From Bradyrhizobium sp. WSM1417 (GTDB lineage: Bacteria > Pseudomonadota > Alphaproteobacteria > Rhizobiales > Xanthobacteraceae), in NCBI RefSeq assembly GCF_000515415.1, contig NZ_KI911783.1:1850392-1914391 (forward strand): a DNA stretch of 64,000 nt, in the 5' to 3' direction. Shown piece after piece: positions 38,027 through 48,503 of this stretch. The notes beneath the pieces are model-generated. The model had not been told where the DNA came from. It made no database searches and worked only from the letters and a program-made list of their open reading frames with translations. The translations under genes and the position numbers were made by a program. Position 1 is the first letter of the stretch, and each line of letters begins with the position of its first letter.

Positions 38027-38349
38027 TGTACTCAACCAACCAGCCGGCACTAGCGGCAGTTGCGGATATATTCAAGGTCATTCTTCATTGTGCAGCCAGG
38101 ACTGGCATTGTGATCGAAAGATCGCATCGCATCGGTCCACGCGGCGAACGCCGATCGTGGTCGCCAGTAATGGCCAAATTCGACCGAGTAGTCAGGAACA
38201 AGACGCGCTCCCCGACCCACGATCTTTGGATCCAAGCGGCTAGAGAATCTCAAGCACGATCTCGACTGATCGCGCAAGCTGCCTAGCCGGTGGTTTCTTC
38301 TGCACAGATGACTGACGCAGATCACAATCGTGCAAACTCCTCGAGAGTG

Positions 38350-39485
38350 AGATGTACGTTCGGAATGTCCGTCTGACTTCGCGGCGGATGGACTTCGCCC
38401 GCTTCGAAGGATTCGAGCTAGTCGGGCCGCGGCGATGGGGGCCGAGTGTGGCCGCGGTATCCCTGTCGGCGAGGATGCGCGCAATGGTGCTGCCAACCAG
38501 CGCCTCCATGTCCGGTATCACAGTGGCCAGCGTGTGCCCGTCATAGGAATTGCCTGGCAGCGCCTTCACATGGGTGACGAACCGGCCACCCTTGGCTGGC
38601 TGAGGGTGGTCGCGACGGAGACTTTGACACTGAACTCGTAAGGCCGATGGGCCTTGCCTTTGCCGATACATTCGACTTCCGACGCGTGCAGAGAGTAGAC
38701 CTTCGGACCGGGTTGACGCCGTTGCTGCTCGCGCACGCGCCGCGCCAGCGCCAGCAGCTTTGCGAACGCCGCTTCGAGCCCGCCATTCCCCTCGATCTTG
38801 CGACCGATGTCGCGGATGAAGCGGCCGAGATAGGTGCGCAGCTTCTTCAGGATCCGGTTGGCGCGCTTGAACGGTTTGGCATGGGCATAGCGCTGATGCT
38901 GGATCAGGGCGAGCTTATCCAGCTGCGCATAGGACTGGCGTAAATCCCCCGTTCAGCTGCGCCAGCCGCACCAGCTTCGCACGGGCCGGTTCAGAAGCTT
39001 GGCATCGATGGGGAATGTCACGTTCTTGGGCCGAACCGTGGTGTCGACGATCACCCATGGCAGCTCGGACGGTTTGATCACCTTGGTCCTGGTGGCAACC
39101 GACAGGCTCTCCTGGATCAGCGTAGCCAGCCGCTTCTCGCCCATGCGGTTTCGCCAGCGCGTCAACGACGAACGGGTCGAACACCAGCCGGTGATGGAAG
39201 AACTCCCCGCCACCGAAGTATTGGTAATAGGATTCTCGACCGCTCGCACAGCACCTCTTCGGAGAGGTCGTCGGTGTGCTTGAGAATCGCCAGCCCCGCC
39301 ATCAGGCGCGTCGGCAGCGGCGGCCGGCCGGGATCATCGGTGTAGAGCTCGCCGAACCGCTCCTCCAGGCACCCCCAATCCACCGTCAGCGCCACCAGCG
39401 GATGCTTCATCTTGATGATCTGGTCGAACCGCGAGCGGAACAGATCCTGCTCTCCCGTCTCCCGCCGTTCCGGTGACCGCATCGC
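38350..39485 (-). pseudogene. IS5-family transposase, second type, with frameshifts and truncated end
   Basis: Read leftward: MRSPERRETGEQDLFRSRFD, VDWGCLEERFGELYTDDPGR, LPTRLMAGLAILKHTDDLSE, then in other frames SLTRWRNRMGEKRLATLIQE, PWVIVDTTVRPKNVTFPID, RKIEGNGGLEAAFAKLL, HASEVECIGKGKAHRPYEF and LPGNSYDGHTLATVIPDMEA. At least three frameshifts; the C-terminal YRG and E of the DDE triad are lost near 38400. Related to but clearly different from the copies at 18.4 and 42.5 kb. Confidence 0.85.
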
Positions 39486-39658
39486 CTCCTGGTCCCTCGC
39501 CAAAGCTTCAAAGGCGAGTGAATCACAAATCAAGTTTGCAAGGAATCCCCTCCGCCACATCCGTTTCCCGGCAAACTCGATTGCCTCAGAGAGCCGTTTC
39601 CAGATTCCAAATCAACGACTTGGGAATTCTTCACGGACCATTCTTTACTTCATGCGCC

Positions 39659-39672
39659 TTGATCGAGATCAA
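39659..39672. promoter_or_regulatory. Perfect FixK/FNR box without an intact target
   Basis: TTGATCGAGATCAA, an exact TTGAT-N4-ATCAA palindrome. To the right lie ABC transporter fragments, to the left a dead IS5 element; neither is a credible target, so its gene may have been deleted. Confidence 0.55.
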
Positions 39673-39879
39673 GAAGTCCATGCGACAACAACTGTACGGT
39701 GGATGAGTTGCAAGCCAGTGCCTGGTCCGTCCCGACGGTTTGCAGCGGTGGCGATAATTTGGAACGATCGATTGTAAGGCAGTCTTTGATGCTAGCTGTA
39801 GTTGTTTTTGGCCCCACGACAATTGCGCTGCTCCCAAGCGGTGCAGTTCATTTGGCTGGAGAGAATCTTGTCTTTCCTG

Positions 39880-40180
39880 GCTGCTGACGCCGGTTCTCTT
39901 CGTCGCATTCTTCAACACGTTCAGGCGTGCCCGGTCAATCCGGTCGTGCTGGCGAATGCACGCCTGCTGCGCGCCTGCAATCCTCCCTGCTGCGCCACGT
40001 GTACCTGCCGTTCACCACCGGGTTATCTTCCTCGCCCGCTAGGATTGCGGCACTTGATCGCGCAGGCCAAGGGCGTCCTCGATGCGGACAGGGTATTTGC
40101 TGGAATCATCGTTCTCTCCGCCTCTGTTGTTCTCCTCGACGCTATCGTCGAGCGCGCGGAAAAGCAGTTCCTGGTTTGAC
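39880..40180 (+). pseudogene. ABC transporter permease (SsuC/TauC type) C-terminal remnant
   Basis: PVNPVVLANARLLRACNP, LLRHVYLPFTT in another frame, then LIAQAKGVLDADRVFAGIIV and ERAEKQFL. These follow the end of sulfonate/nitrate/taurine-type permeases (EAA loop followed by GLGYLI...). Frameshifted and lacking its first part. Confidence 0.6.
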
Positions 40181-40240
40181 GGCCCGCGCCTGCTCATGAA
40201 ACCTGATCGTAACACTCTCCCAACAGTCACGGAGCTTCGC

Positions 40241-40560
40241 ATGCACGCTTTGACACGAATGATGCTGGTCATGGCGCTAACCGTTTGCTCGGTCATTTCG
40301 GCGGATGCCGCCGGGCTCGAGAAGGCGAAATTGAGGATCGCGGCGGGATCACAGATCCTCAACTCTATGCCTCTCAATTCGGTGTGAAGCTTGGTGCATT
40401 CAGAGACCAAGGCCTTGACGTTACTATCGAGAACTTCCACGCCGGTGGCTCAAAAAGCGCTGCAGGCGCTGGTCGGCGGTTCGATCGACGGGACAGTCGG
40501 CTTCCAGAATCACGCCATTCAGATGCAGGCGCAGGGCTGGCGTTCGGAAAATTTCTGGAG
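40241..40560 (+). pseudogene. ABC substrate-binding protein (SsuA/NMT1 type) N-terminal remnant
   Basis: A signal peptide (MHALTRMMLVMALTVCSVIS, start 40241) leads to EKAKLRIAAGSQILNSMPL, then in a second frame YASQFGVKLGAFRDQGLDVT, IENFHAGGSK, and in the first again QALVGGSIDGTVGFQNHAIQ. This is the first lobe of an NMT1/SsuA-like periplasmic binding protein. It is cut off where the 4Fe-4S repeat gene begins. With the permease relic before it, a whole importer has decayed here. Confidence 0.7.
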
Positions 40561-40626
40561 CTCGCGACCTCCGACAAAATTTGGCAAGCCGTTGCTGCGG
40601 CGTGCCTAACCTATGTGGGCAGGACA

Positions 40627-41379
40627 ATGATTGATGATATCGACAAGGCTCTTGACTGGGAGGGCCACCGGCTTGACTGCGCATTGTGCGAGCATCTCGC
40701 ACTGAGCGAAACCGGCGGATGTCGGCTCAAGCACGCCTGCGTCAACGAACGTTGTCCCGGCAGTATCGAGAGGTTCTTCGAGCGGAATCCGGATCTCGCC
40801 GACGGCTATCTCAGCCATCCGCATTGTGAGGTAAGGGCGATCGCGGCGAAGTTTGCGAAGGTCTCTCTGCTGCCGTCGCTGATCAATGATCCCAATGAAA
40901 AGGTGCAATGGAATGCGATACTTCGCCTGCCTAGAAGCTACGCGTTGCAATTACGGAAGCATCCGCGTCCCGAGCTGAGGAGGCGGGTAGCGACCCTGCT
41001 CGACGGTGAAGAATTGCTTTCCATGGCCTCAGACGAATATTACTATGTTCGCCTTGTCGTCGCGAGTCGGATCGAGCCTATACTGCTCCCCCAAATGATG
41101 AATGACGAGGAAGCCGAGGTCCGCCGTGTTGTAGCACGGCGCATACCAAATGAATGGTTGCTCGGCATGATCGACGATCGTGACGCGTCGGTAAGACTGG
41201 AGATAGCCCAACGACTATCTGTGCAGGTTGTGTCCCTGCTGCAGCATGATCCTGACTGGCGCATCCGCTACGAGGTCGCAAGCCGTGCGCCAATGGCTCA
41301 GATCTTTAGCCTTGTCCATGACCCGCATAGTCTCGTACGCGAAGTCGCGAGCTCGCGGATTGCGGAAGACCGCCGCTGA
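40627..41379 (+). CDS. 4Fe-4S leucine-rich-repeat-variant (LRV) protein
   Basis: 250 residues from the ATG at 40627 with GGGCAGGA just before it; the open frame upstream is the binding-protein relic and not part of the gene. The N-terminal domain has the cluster cysteines in CALCEHLALSETGGCRLKHA and CVNERCP. Then come about seven 24-residue LRV repeats with patterns such as HPHCEVRAIAAKF, NDPNEKVQWNAILRL, DEEAEVRRVVARRI and DDRDASVRLEIAQRL. The same architecture is known from the Azotobacter LRV protein and from nif clusters of rhizobia; its job is not established. Intact among wreckage. Confidence 0.85.
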   Translation: MIDDIDKALDWEGHRLDCALCEHLALSETGGCRLKHACVNERCPGSIERFFERNPDLADGYLSHPHCEVRAIAAKFAKVSLLPSLINDPNEKVQWNAILRLPRSYALQLRKHPRPELRRRVATLLDGEELLSMASDEYYYVRLVVASRIEPILLPQMMNDEEAEVRRVVARRIPNEWLLGMIDDRDASVRLEIAQRLSVQVVSLLQHDPDWRIRYEVASRAPMAQIFSLVHDPHSLVREVASSRIAEDRR

Positions 41380-41389
41380 GATCGATACC

Positions 41390-41850
41390 TCGCCGGGCGA
41401 CCGACGGCCAGATGAACTTGCCGCGATATGCTTATTGCGTCATGCCGAGGATCTTGACCAGATCGCCGCGACGTTCCCGGAAGATGTAGAGATCGCCAGC
41501 GCGCGGATTGCGCCTCAGAATCTCCTGGAATGTAAGAGCGAGGCTCGCAGGCCGACGCATGTCGATGTCGCCAGTAGCGATTCAAGCCCTGACGCGGCTC
41601 GGAATCTGGACCATCGTCGCTGCAGCAGCTCAAGAAGTCGCTGCAGCGTCTCAACGTCCCAGCCACGGTCAACGCGAACGCGACAGCCGCCGAGCTCAAT
41701 CCCGATGATTCCAACCCTTGCACGCTACCCAGGCGGGGAAGAGGCCGTTTGTGCCGCGTCGCTCGAGATCGGAGCCGCCACACCGCGCAGCCGACCCTGG
41801 CGCGCTTGCCGGCTTCAAGTGAACAACACGCTGTGAGCCACCCGTGCCAG
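41390..41850 (-). pseudogene. IS66-type remnants (TnpA tail and TnpB fragment)
   Basis: Leftward, first ELGGCRVRVDRGWDVETLQR with LLELLQRR, the end of an IS66 TnpA, then ATGDIDMRRPASLALTFQEI and RAGDLYIFRERRGDLVKIL, the start of TnpB (family pattern GHLYVFRGRRGGLIK), and after a frameshift AYRGKFIWPSVARRGIDLSG. TnpC is absent. Confidence 0.65.
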
Positions 41851-42425
41851 CGCGCGATACCGCACCCGTCTGGCCCGCCTGCAAGTTCTCTTCGACAAGT
41901 CGAGCCTTCTCATCGTAACTTCATCGCCCTCGACGCGCTGCGCGCAACACATTGACCTATCAAAATGTCCCGCTCCATGCGCAACCGCTCGTTCCTTCCG
42001 TAAGCGAGCAATCCCATGCGACCAGATCGACGGCTTGCCGGTTGTGGTCGTCCGGAAACGAGCGGCGTTGACGTGCTTCCATCTGACACGTTGTGACTCG
42101 CGAGCGCAGGTACGGTTTCACAGCCCGGCAGCCGGTTGCTCGTCCTCAGAGCCGTGTGTACCTTTGAGCGCACGAAACAGCAGATTGGGACCCTGAAATT
42201 GGTGCGTTCTGCTCTGTCTTCATGGATCTCGGCAACTAGTACTATTTCCGAATACGTAGAGGTTGGATTTCGGCTTGTGCAAGCTTCTTGAGGGCAAGTC
42301 TGCGTCGCGGGTAAAATAAACCCCACACCGTTCATCCTGATCCGCCTTGAGCCCACGTGATGCCGAGTGCATCCAGGAGAGCTAGTCGTCCGTGAACAAG
42401 GCTCTAAGCGATTGAGCAGGAGTCA
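41851..42425. other. No intact gene; possible IS3 fragment
   Basis: A minus-strand phrase ERLRMERDIL near 41975-42010 recalls the end of IS3-type OrfA proteins. Nothing else is recognisable. Confidence 0.3.
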
Positions 42426-43901
42426 GTTTTTTAGTTGCGGCGGCATTTGAGATTGCAGGGTTTGGGGGCTTGAGGCCCCCAAACCTTGCAATTTTCGTTT
42501 GTGGATTCCCTTTCGTTGCGGACCATGATTCTGTGGTGCATCGGAGGGGCCGATGCGACCGAAGAAGCACAGGACGACGGGATCGAACGATCTGTTCCGG
42601 GCGCGGCTGGACCAGATCATCAACATGAAGCACGAGCTGGTTCAGCTCGCCGGCAAGATCGATTGGGACTGGATCGACGGCGAGGTCGCGCCGCTCTACA
42701 GCGAGAATGGCCGGCCCGGGATCGAGACCCGGTTCATGATCGGGCTGCTGTTGCTCAAGCACACCTACGGGCTGTCCGATGAGGGCGTTTGCGAGCGCTG
42801 GGTTCACGACCCGTATTTCCAGTTCTTCACCGGCGAAGAGTTCTTTCAGCATGTCTTCCCGCACGAGCGCTCGGACCTGAGCCATTGGCGCAAGCGGCTC
42901 GGCGACAAGTTGGAGCTGCTGCTGGCCGAGAGCCTGCGGGTGGCGCACGAGGCCGGCGCGTTACGCGGCCAGGACCTCAAGCGCGTCACGGTCGACACCA
43001 CGGTGCAGCCGAAGGCCATCACCTTTCCGACCGATGCCAAGCTGCTTCATGCGGCTATCAAGGGGCTCAACCGCCTGGCGAGAAGGCACGCCGTCAGGCT
43101 GCGGCAATCCTATTCTCGTGTGGCCAAGGCCGCCGCGATGATGGCGGGCCGCTACGCCCATGCCAAACAGTTCAGCCGGCATCAGCGGCAGTTGCGCATT
43201 CTGCGCAGCCGGCTCGGCCGTATCATCCGCGACATCCGCCGCAAGATCGAGGGCCAGCCGGCACTGGAGGAGGCATTCGCCCTCCCGCTTGGCCGGGCCG
43301 TGCAAATCCGCTCGCAGCAGCAGCGCCAGCGCGGCTGGAAGCTTTATTCCTTCCATGCCCCGGAGGTGGAATGCATCGGCAAAGGCAAGGCCGCCGCGCC
43401 TTACGAGTTCGGCGTGAAGGCCTCCATCGTCACCAACAACCGCCGGGCGCCCGGTGGCCTGTTCGTACTGCACGCCAGGTCGCTGCCCGATAATCCCTAC
43501 GACGGTCATACCCTGCGGGACGTCATCGACCGCGCACCGAGGCGCTCACCGGCTGTCCGATCGAGCGGGCCTATGTCGACAAGGGATATCGCGGCCGCGA
43601 CACGCAAAATCCCCGTCGCGTCTTCATTTCGGGCCAGAAGCGCGGCGTGTTCGGCGCCATCAAGCGCGAGCTCCGGCGCCGCTCCGCCATCGAGCCCATC
43701 ATCGGGCATCTGAAGGCCGAAGGTCACCTTGGCCGCTGCTATCTCAAAGGCCGCGCCGGCGACGCCGCCAACGTCGTGCTCTCAGCAGTCGGCCACAACT
43801 TCCGCCGTATCCTCGCCTGGTTCAGAGAACTCTTGTGCCTCTTCCTGATCCAGCTATCGCATACGCTTGCCTGTCCGCTCCCACTCAATTCGGCTTCTTA
43901 A
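42426..43901 (+). mobile_element. IS5-family insertion sequence, copy 2, transposase with one frameshift
   Basis: The transposase starts at 42553 (MRPKKHRTTGSNDLFRARLD). Blocks: GVCERWVHDPYFQFFTGEEF, VTVDTTVQPKAITFPTDAK (first Asp), ECIGKGKAAAPYEFGVKASI, LPDNPYDGHTLRDVID, then a frameshift of one base near 43527, after which another frame gives AYVDKGYRGRD (second Asp) and RRRSAIEPIIGHLKAEGHL (Glu). All three DDE residues exist but are split between frames, so it is inactive unless the shift is a sequencing error. Ends near 43901. No target duplication identified. Confidence 0.88.
42453..42491. repeat. Long hairpin at left end of IS5 copy 2
   Basis: 17-nt arms (TTGCAGGGTTTGGGGGC and its complement, one mismatch) with the 5-nt loop TTGAG. 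Copy 1 at 18.43 kb has a diverged but still partly self-complementary version, so the fold seems to be part of the element. It may stop read-through transcription into the transposase gene. Confidence 0.6.
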
Positions 43902-45468
43902 CGGACGACGAGCTAGCGCTCACTGCTGTTCAGAACAGGTGCTGAAGCTTACCCATTTTGCGGATGGATTGATCGCAACAGTGGCAACATCGTCTACGTC
44001 GGACCAGGTTCGGACAATCTCGTGTGGCGCCAACTGCTTACAAGAGATCACGTTTCCAGGGGTGGAAGCATACTCATCCCCTCTGCGGTGAAGCACTCTA
44101 GCATGCAGCGCGCAATGCGGCTGACAGAAGAGATTTTCCGGACCAGCTCTGCTCTCTCCACTAGGTCATAATGCACCCTCGCATTGTCCATCTACAGATA
44201 CGCCAACGGTCTTAGCGGATTCTGTTAGCACATTCCGAACAGAATCGCGACCAATGCGGATCTAGTTGTTTCGTAGTTAGTGCGATGTATGGGGTAAGCA
44301 ACCCGCATCCCGAAACGACGAGCCGCCGAAGTTCATGATCTTAACTGTCTTGCCGTTCGCAAGTCGGCCGTGAGCACAAGGGCTCAGTCAGGTGCATCTC
44401 GCGAATGATCGACCCGACCTGCGAGCGGCACATTAACCAGGCGCGTAGCTGCACGCATCTAGCAGGACTGCGCTCCACTAGGCGATTCGCTGCGAGCGGT
44501 AATGGAGTCATGAGGTTCTTCTACGGTCAATGGTTGATACCTAGCGCCGCGAAGTCGTCGGTTTATTCACGCGGGACTGAAGGCGTGGACACGGGAACTC
44601 AAGTTGGTTCGGCATATTCATCGCACAGAGTCTTCAGTCAGCCTGCACCACGCGTCCTCGAGGATGTGGAGTGAATTTCAACCGGCAGACCGCTTCCACG
44701 GTGCCCATTTGAGGGTCGTGGACGCCAATGTGCTGCCGGTTCGAATTCAACATTCTCCGCCTCCGGCGCCAATTGTAAGCCGGGCGTTCCTGATTACGTG
44801 TCATCGTTGAGCCGTTTTTCGCGAGCGCGGTTCGCGTATTCTGTTAGAGTGTTCTTCCCTGCGTCAATTACCAAACACGCAAGGCCGGGGCGGATTTGCT
44901 TAGCTATTGCGAACACCAATGCGAAGGATGTCGCTCGCAAGTTGTCCTGGCCACACCACACCAGCGTGCAGCGGTGCGCGGAGCTGGCCCCGAGGCGGTC
45001 AGTACCATCTCCAATCTCCGACCTATCCTGTTGAGCCATCCTGTTGCTTTAGTCTCACCCGCGACTGGTCGAAGCCGGAATGCACGGAAAATCAACACGA
45101 CGACAGAAGTAACTGCGCCGCTTTGGCGAGGTAAAGTTGGCTTCGTATGTTCAAGCAGGGCTCGCCGGTTTTCGTGCCTGCTAATTCCGACGGAGCAGCA
45201 CGCGCACGAGGTCATCGGCTTCCGCGTTCATCTGGAACGCGCCGAACAGGCCGCTTTGCTGGCTCGGTTCAGAAAGCTGGTGCCGTATCCGATGCTGACC
45301 GCTGTTGTCCACGACCGGCCCTTGGGAATTTGTCGGTCGGCGGGCACCATCCGCTTTGTCGCGCGCCTCCTACTAGCCCAGCGCGGCATCACGGATGCGC
45401 ATTCGCAAAAGGCCTTGGCGGCACGAAGGGCGCGATCCGTGCCCGAAATCGGACGCCGATGCAAAGCC
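43902..45468. other. 1.5 kb without a recognisable gene
   Basis: Frames on both strands, none convincing. The minus frame 45039-44794 (LACLVIDAGKNTLTEYANRA) and the plus frame 44896-45573 look partly protein-like but match nothing I know. Confidence 0.4.
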
Positions 45469-45484
45469 TGTCAGGTTACATACA
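45469..45484 (+). promoter_or_regulatory. NifA upstream activator sequence
   Basis: TGTCAGGTTACATACA is an exact TGT-N10-ACA. Its centre lies about 100 bp before the expected transcription start from the -24/-12 element at 45552, the usual distance for NifA. Confidence 0.75.
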
Positions 45485-45551
45485 GTCGACCCTACTGGGC
45501 GCGTGGATGTTTTTCAAAGCGTTGTCATGTGCTTAGTGCGCGCGGACAGCC

Positions 45552-45567
45552 TGGCACGGTCATTGCT
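45552..45567 (+). promoter_or_regulatory. Sigma-54 (-24/-12) promoter of redoxin gene
   Basis: TGGCACGGTCATTGCT fits TGGCACG-N4-TTGCW at every fixed position. It lies 53 bp before the redoxin ATG. Confidence 0.85.
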
Positions 45568-45620
45568 AACTAAGGTGAACCGACAGGGTCGCGCAACAGT
45601 AACGTTGGAAGAAAAACATC

Positions 45621-46679
45621 ATGCTATGCTTGGCGTCCCCTGCTCCTTCGCTCAAAGTCGAGAACTGGCTGCGTGGCGAGCCCCTCACGAACTTCGAGCC
45701 AGGAAAATTGTACATCGTCGAATTTTGGGCAAGTTGGTGCGCCCCATGTGAGGAGGCGATGCCTCATCTGATAGAGCTGCAAGCAAAATATAAAGATGAG
45801 GGGCTTGCGGTCGTCGGAGTCGCAGCTAATGAAAAAGCAGCAACGGCGGACGAGGCTCGCGCCAAGTTGGACGCATGGTTGACTGAAAAATTCTCAAATC
45901 TGAACTATCGAATCGGGTTCGACAGTACCCGCGCAATGAACAAGCTTTGGATGGATGCCAGCTCTTCTCTTGCGATTCCGAGATCGTTCGTCGTCGACCG
46001 CGACGGCCACATTGCCTTTATCGGTAATCCGATCGACATCGACCACGTCTTGCCGAAAATTATCAACGGCACTTGGCGCAGCAGCGATGAAGCTAAAGCC
46101 GCTGATGCGAAACGGATTGGGGAAGACCAACGCCTAGCGCGGGTATCCTCAATCCGCCGGACAATTCGATCGGCGATGGAAGCAAAGGATTGGCCGGCAG
46201 CGCTCTCAGCGGCCGAAGAGGGCATTGCCGCGATGCCGGACAATTTCGGGTTCCGCGAGATTCATGCGGATCTGTTGCTTCACAAAATGCGCGACACGGC
46301 GACTGGGTTCCAGGTCTTACGCCAACTGGTTCGAGATGCGGTTGAGAAACAGTCAGATGCTGTGTGGGAGCTGAATATCCTGATGAGGCAACTCTTTGAT
46401 CCGGATAACGATAGGGCCTACCTTCCGCGTGCGGAGCGCTTTGCGATCGGCAGGGATGTGTCGGAAAATATCCTCAATCCTGGGCAAGCCCACGGCCTCG
46501 ACCTCTATTCTTATGGGGGGCTCGCTCAGTATTACTACGAGAGTGGTGACAAGCAACGCGCCATCGAGCTGATCGAGCGGGCAATGACACGGCTAGAAGA
46601 TCCGAAAGTGCCGGACGCTATGAAAAAGGATTATATGCCGCAGTTGCTCCAAACCTTGGCCACCTACAGGGGCGAGTAG
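45621..46679 (+). CDS. TlpA-like thioredoxin-fold protein with helical C-terminal extension
   Basis: 352 residues; start at the ATG at 45621 with GGAAG ten bases before it. Residues about 10-150 are a TlpA/AhpC-type redoxin: IVEFWASWCAPCEEAMPHL with the active pair Cys40-x-x-Cys43, the FDSTRAMNKLWMDASSSLAI stretch ending in the cis-Pro segment IPRSFVVDRDGHIAFIG. Residues about 190-352 are helical, with TPR-like pieces (AALSAAEEGIAAMPDNFGFR, GLAQYYYESGDKQRAIELIE). No signal peptide, so cytoplasmic, unlike TlpA itself. An exact sigma-54 promoter and NifA site upstream predict expression in nitrogen-fixing bacteroids or under low oxygen. The redox partner is unknown. Confidence 0.85.
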   Translation: MLCLASPAPSLKVENWLRGEPLTNFEPGKLYIVEFWASWCAPCEEAMPHLIELQAKYKDEGLAVVGVAANEKAATADEARAKLDAWLTEKFSNLNYRIGFDSTRAMNKLWMDASSSLAIPRSFVVDRDGHIAFIGNPIDIDHVLPKIINGTWRSSDEAKAADAKRIGEDQRLARVSSIRRTIRSAMEAKDWPAALSAAEEGIAAMPDNFGFREIHADLLLHKMRDTATGFQVLRQLVRDAVEKQSDAVWELNILMRQLFDPDNDRAYLPRAERFAIGRDVSENILNPGQAHGLDLYSYGGLAQYYYESGDKQRAIELIERAMTRLEDPKVPDAMKKDYMPQLLQTLATYRGE

Positions 46680-47487
46680 GTTTGTTGCAGCGGGTCTTGT
46701 TCGATTTCGCAGGAAAAGTCTCCTGGAGCTCCCAAAGTGCAGCCGCAGGAGGAGACATGAAGAGAGATGTTAATCGAAGATGCACGATCGGGGCTGTGTA
46801 AGCGCCTTCGAAGCTCGCGACCAACAGAACGTCTAGGATCATTTGGGCGATTTGGACTCGCAACTCACAAGCAAGCCTAGCCCACAACGACCGATGCGAC
46901 ACCCTGCGGCTCGTCTTTGCTGGGTGTCTGGTCCCTTGTTGTATTCAGGGGAATGCCGCTGCCCTTTACATGCGTGGTTTTGTAGCTCGAAATCATCAGT
47001 CGGCTACTCACATCGAGCACTACTCACGTGGTTATGTTCGCCTCGCCCGCACAAACGGCGCCATCGAAGAAGTCAAATGCACGTCCGAGGCCCAGTATCG
47101 ACGTTACATCTGACCGTCTTCGTCTGGTTGCGCCGCGTCCAGTGCTCTGTTGGGCCACGATAGACCTGAACAGAAACTTGTTGTCCCTTAAAAAGGAGGT
47201 GGCCAAGTTCAGGCGATGCTGAAGGCGTACTTGAGAATGTCCGATCTCGAATGCTTCAAACCAATGATCCGTGGCCCTTCAATATCAATTGATGGGGCAA
47301 CTGTACTGCATAAGTCGCCGCCATGTTCACGACCACCAGACGCACGACCAAAACCACCACGGCCTTCGGGGCCCGGGGAGGCGTGCGCGCGTAGTCGTCG
47401 ACTAAAACGCAATCTGCTCCACCGAAGCCCCGCCCATGACGGTCCGGGGCCTTTTTGTTGTCTAAATCGATCTCAATGGAGGACACA
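46680..47487. other. No recognisable gene upstream of asd
   Basis: Frames on both strands lack motifs. The long minus frame 48218-47256 is a shadow of asd. Confidence 0.45.
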
Positions 47488-48503
47488 GTGAGTAACGATC
47501 CCGTCGTCGCGATTGCGGCGTCACCGGTGCGGTGGGCGCCGAATTCATCGCCACCATGGACAAGCGCGGCTTTCGGGTCGGCAAGCTCAAGGCGCTCGCC
47601 AGCGCCCGCTCGGCCGGCAAGACGGTGTCGTTCCGCGGCAAGGTCATCGTCATCGAGGAACTGACCGAGCGCGCCTTCGACGGCGTCGACATCGCCCTGT
47701 TCTCCGCCGGCGGCAGCATTTCGAAGAAGTATGCCCCGATCGCGGTCAAGGCGGGCGCCGTCGTCGTCGACAACTCCTCCGCCTTCCGGATGGACCCGAA
47801 CGTGCCGCTGGTGATCCCCGAGATCAACGCGAATCGCATCCGCGATCACAAGGGCATCATCGCCAACCCGAACTGCGCGGCGATCACCGCGCTGGTGCCG
47901 CTCTGGCCGATCCACCAGAACCACCGCATCAAGCGCGTGATCATCTCGACCTATCAGACAGCCTCCGGTGCCGGCGCCGCCGCGATGGACGAGCTGGTCG
48001 AGTCCACCCGCGCCAACCTCAACGGGCACGTTTATACGCCGAAGGTGATGCCGCACCCCTACGCCTTCAACCTCTTCAACCACAACACCGCGGTCGATCC
48101 CGACACCGGCTACAACGACGAAGAGACCAAGGTCATCCAGGAAACCCGCAAGATTTTTGAGGACGAGAAGATCGCCATTGGCGTGACATGCGTCCGCGTG
48201 CCCGTGTTGCGCGCCCATTGCGAGGCCATCACCTTCGAATGCGAGAAGCCGATCAGCGAGGACCAGGTCCGCGCCATCATGGCGCAGGCTCCGGGCGTGA
48301 AGGTCGTCGACGACCGCGCCAGGAACTACTTCCCGATGCCGATCGACGCCTCGGGCCAGGACGACGTCCTGGTCGGCCGCATCCGCAAGGACCTCAGCGA
48401 TCCCTCAGGGCATTCGATCTCGATGTTCGTGGCGGCGGATCAGCTGCTCAAGGGCGCCGCGCTGAATGCCGCGCAGATCGCGGAGCTGTTGCTGGGCCTT
48501 TAA
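47488..48503 (+). CDS. asd: Aspartate-semialdehyde dehydrogenase, apparent single-base frameshift near start
   Basis: Converts L-aspartyl-4-phosphate to aspartate semialdehyde for lysine/diaminopimelate, threonine and methionine. From the GTG at 47488 (GGAGG five bases upstream) it reads MSNDPVVAIA, then one base is missing near 47514; the next frame continues GVTGAVGAEFIATMDKRGF, the NADP-binding glycine motif. Then SAGGSISKKYAP, VVDNSSAFRMDPNVPLVIPE, the catalytic Cys (about 130) in IANPNCAAITALVPL, and LRAHCEAITFE with the active-site His. Total about 338 residues, the usual length. asd is normally essential, so either this frameshift is a sequencing error or another copy exists. Confidence 0.85.

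Noticed and set aside
47256..48218. 320-residue minus-strand frame
   Set aside because: Antisense of asd; long only because of high GC content.
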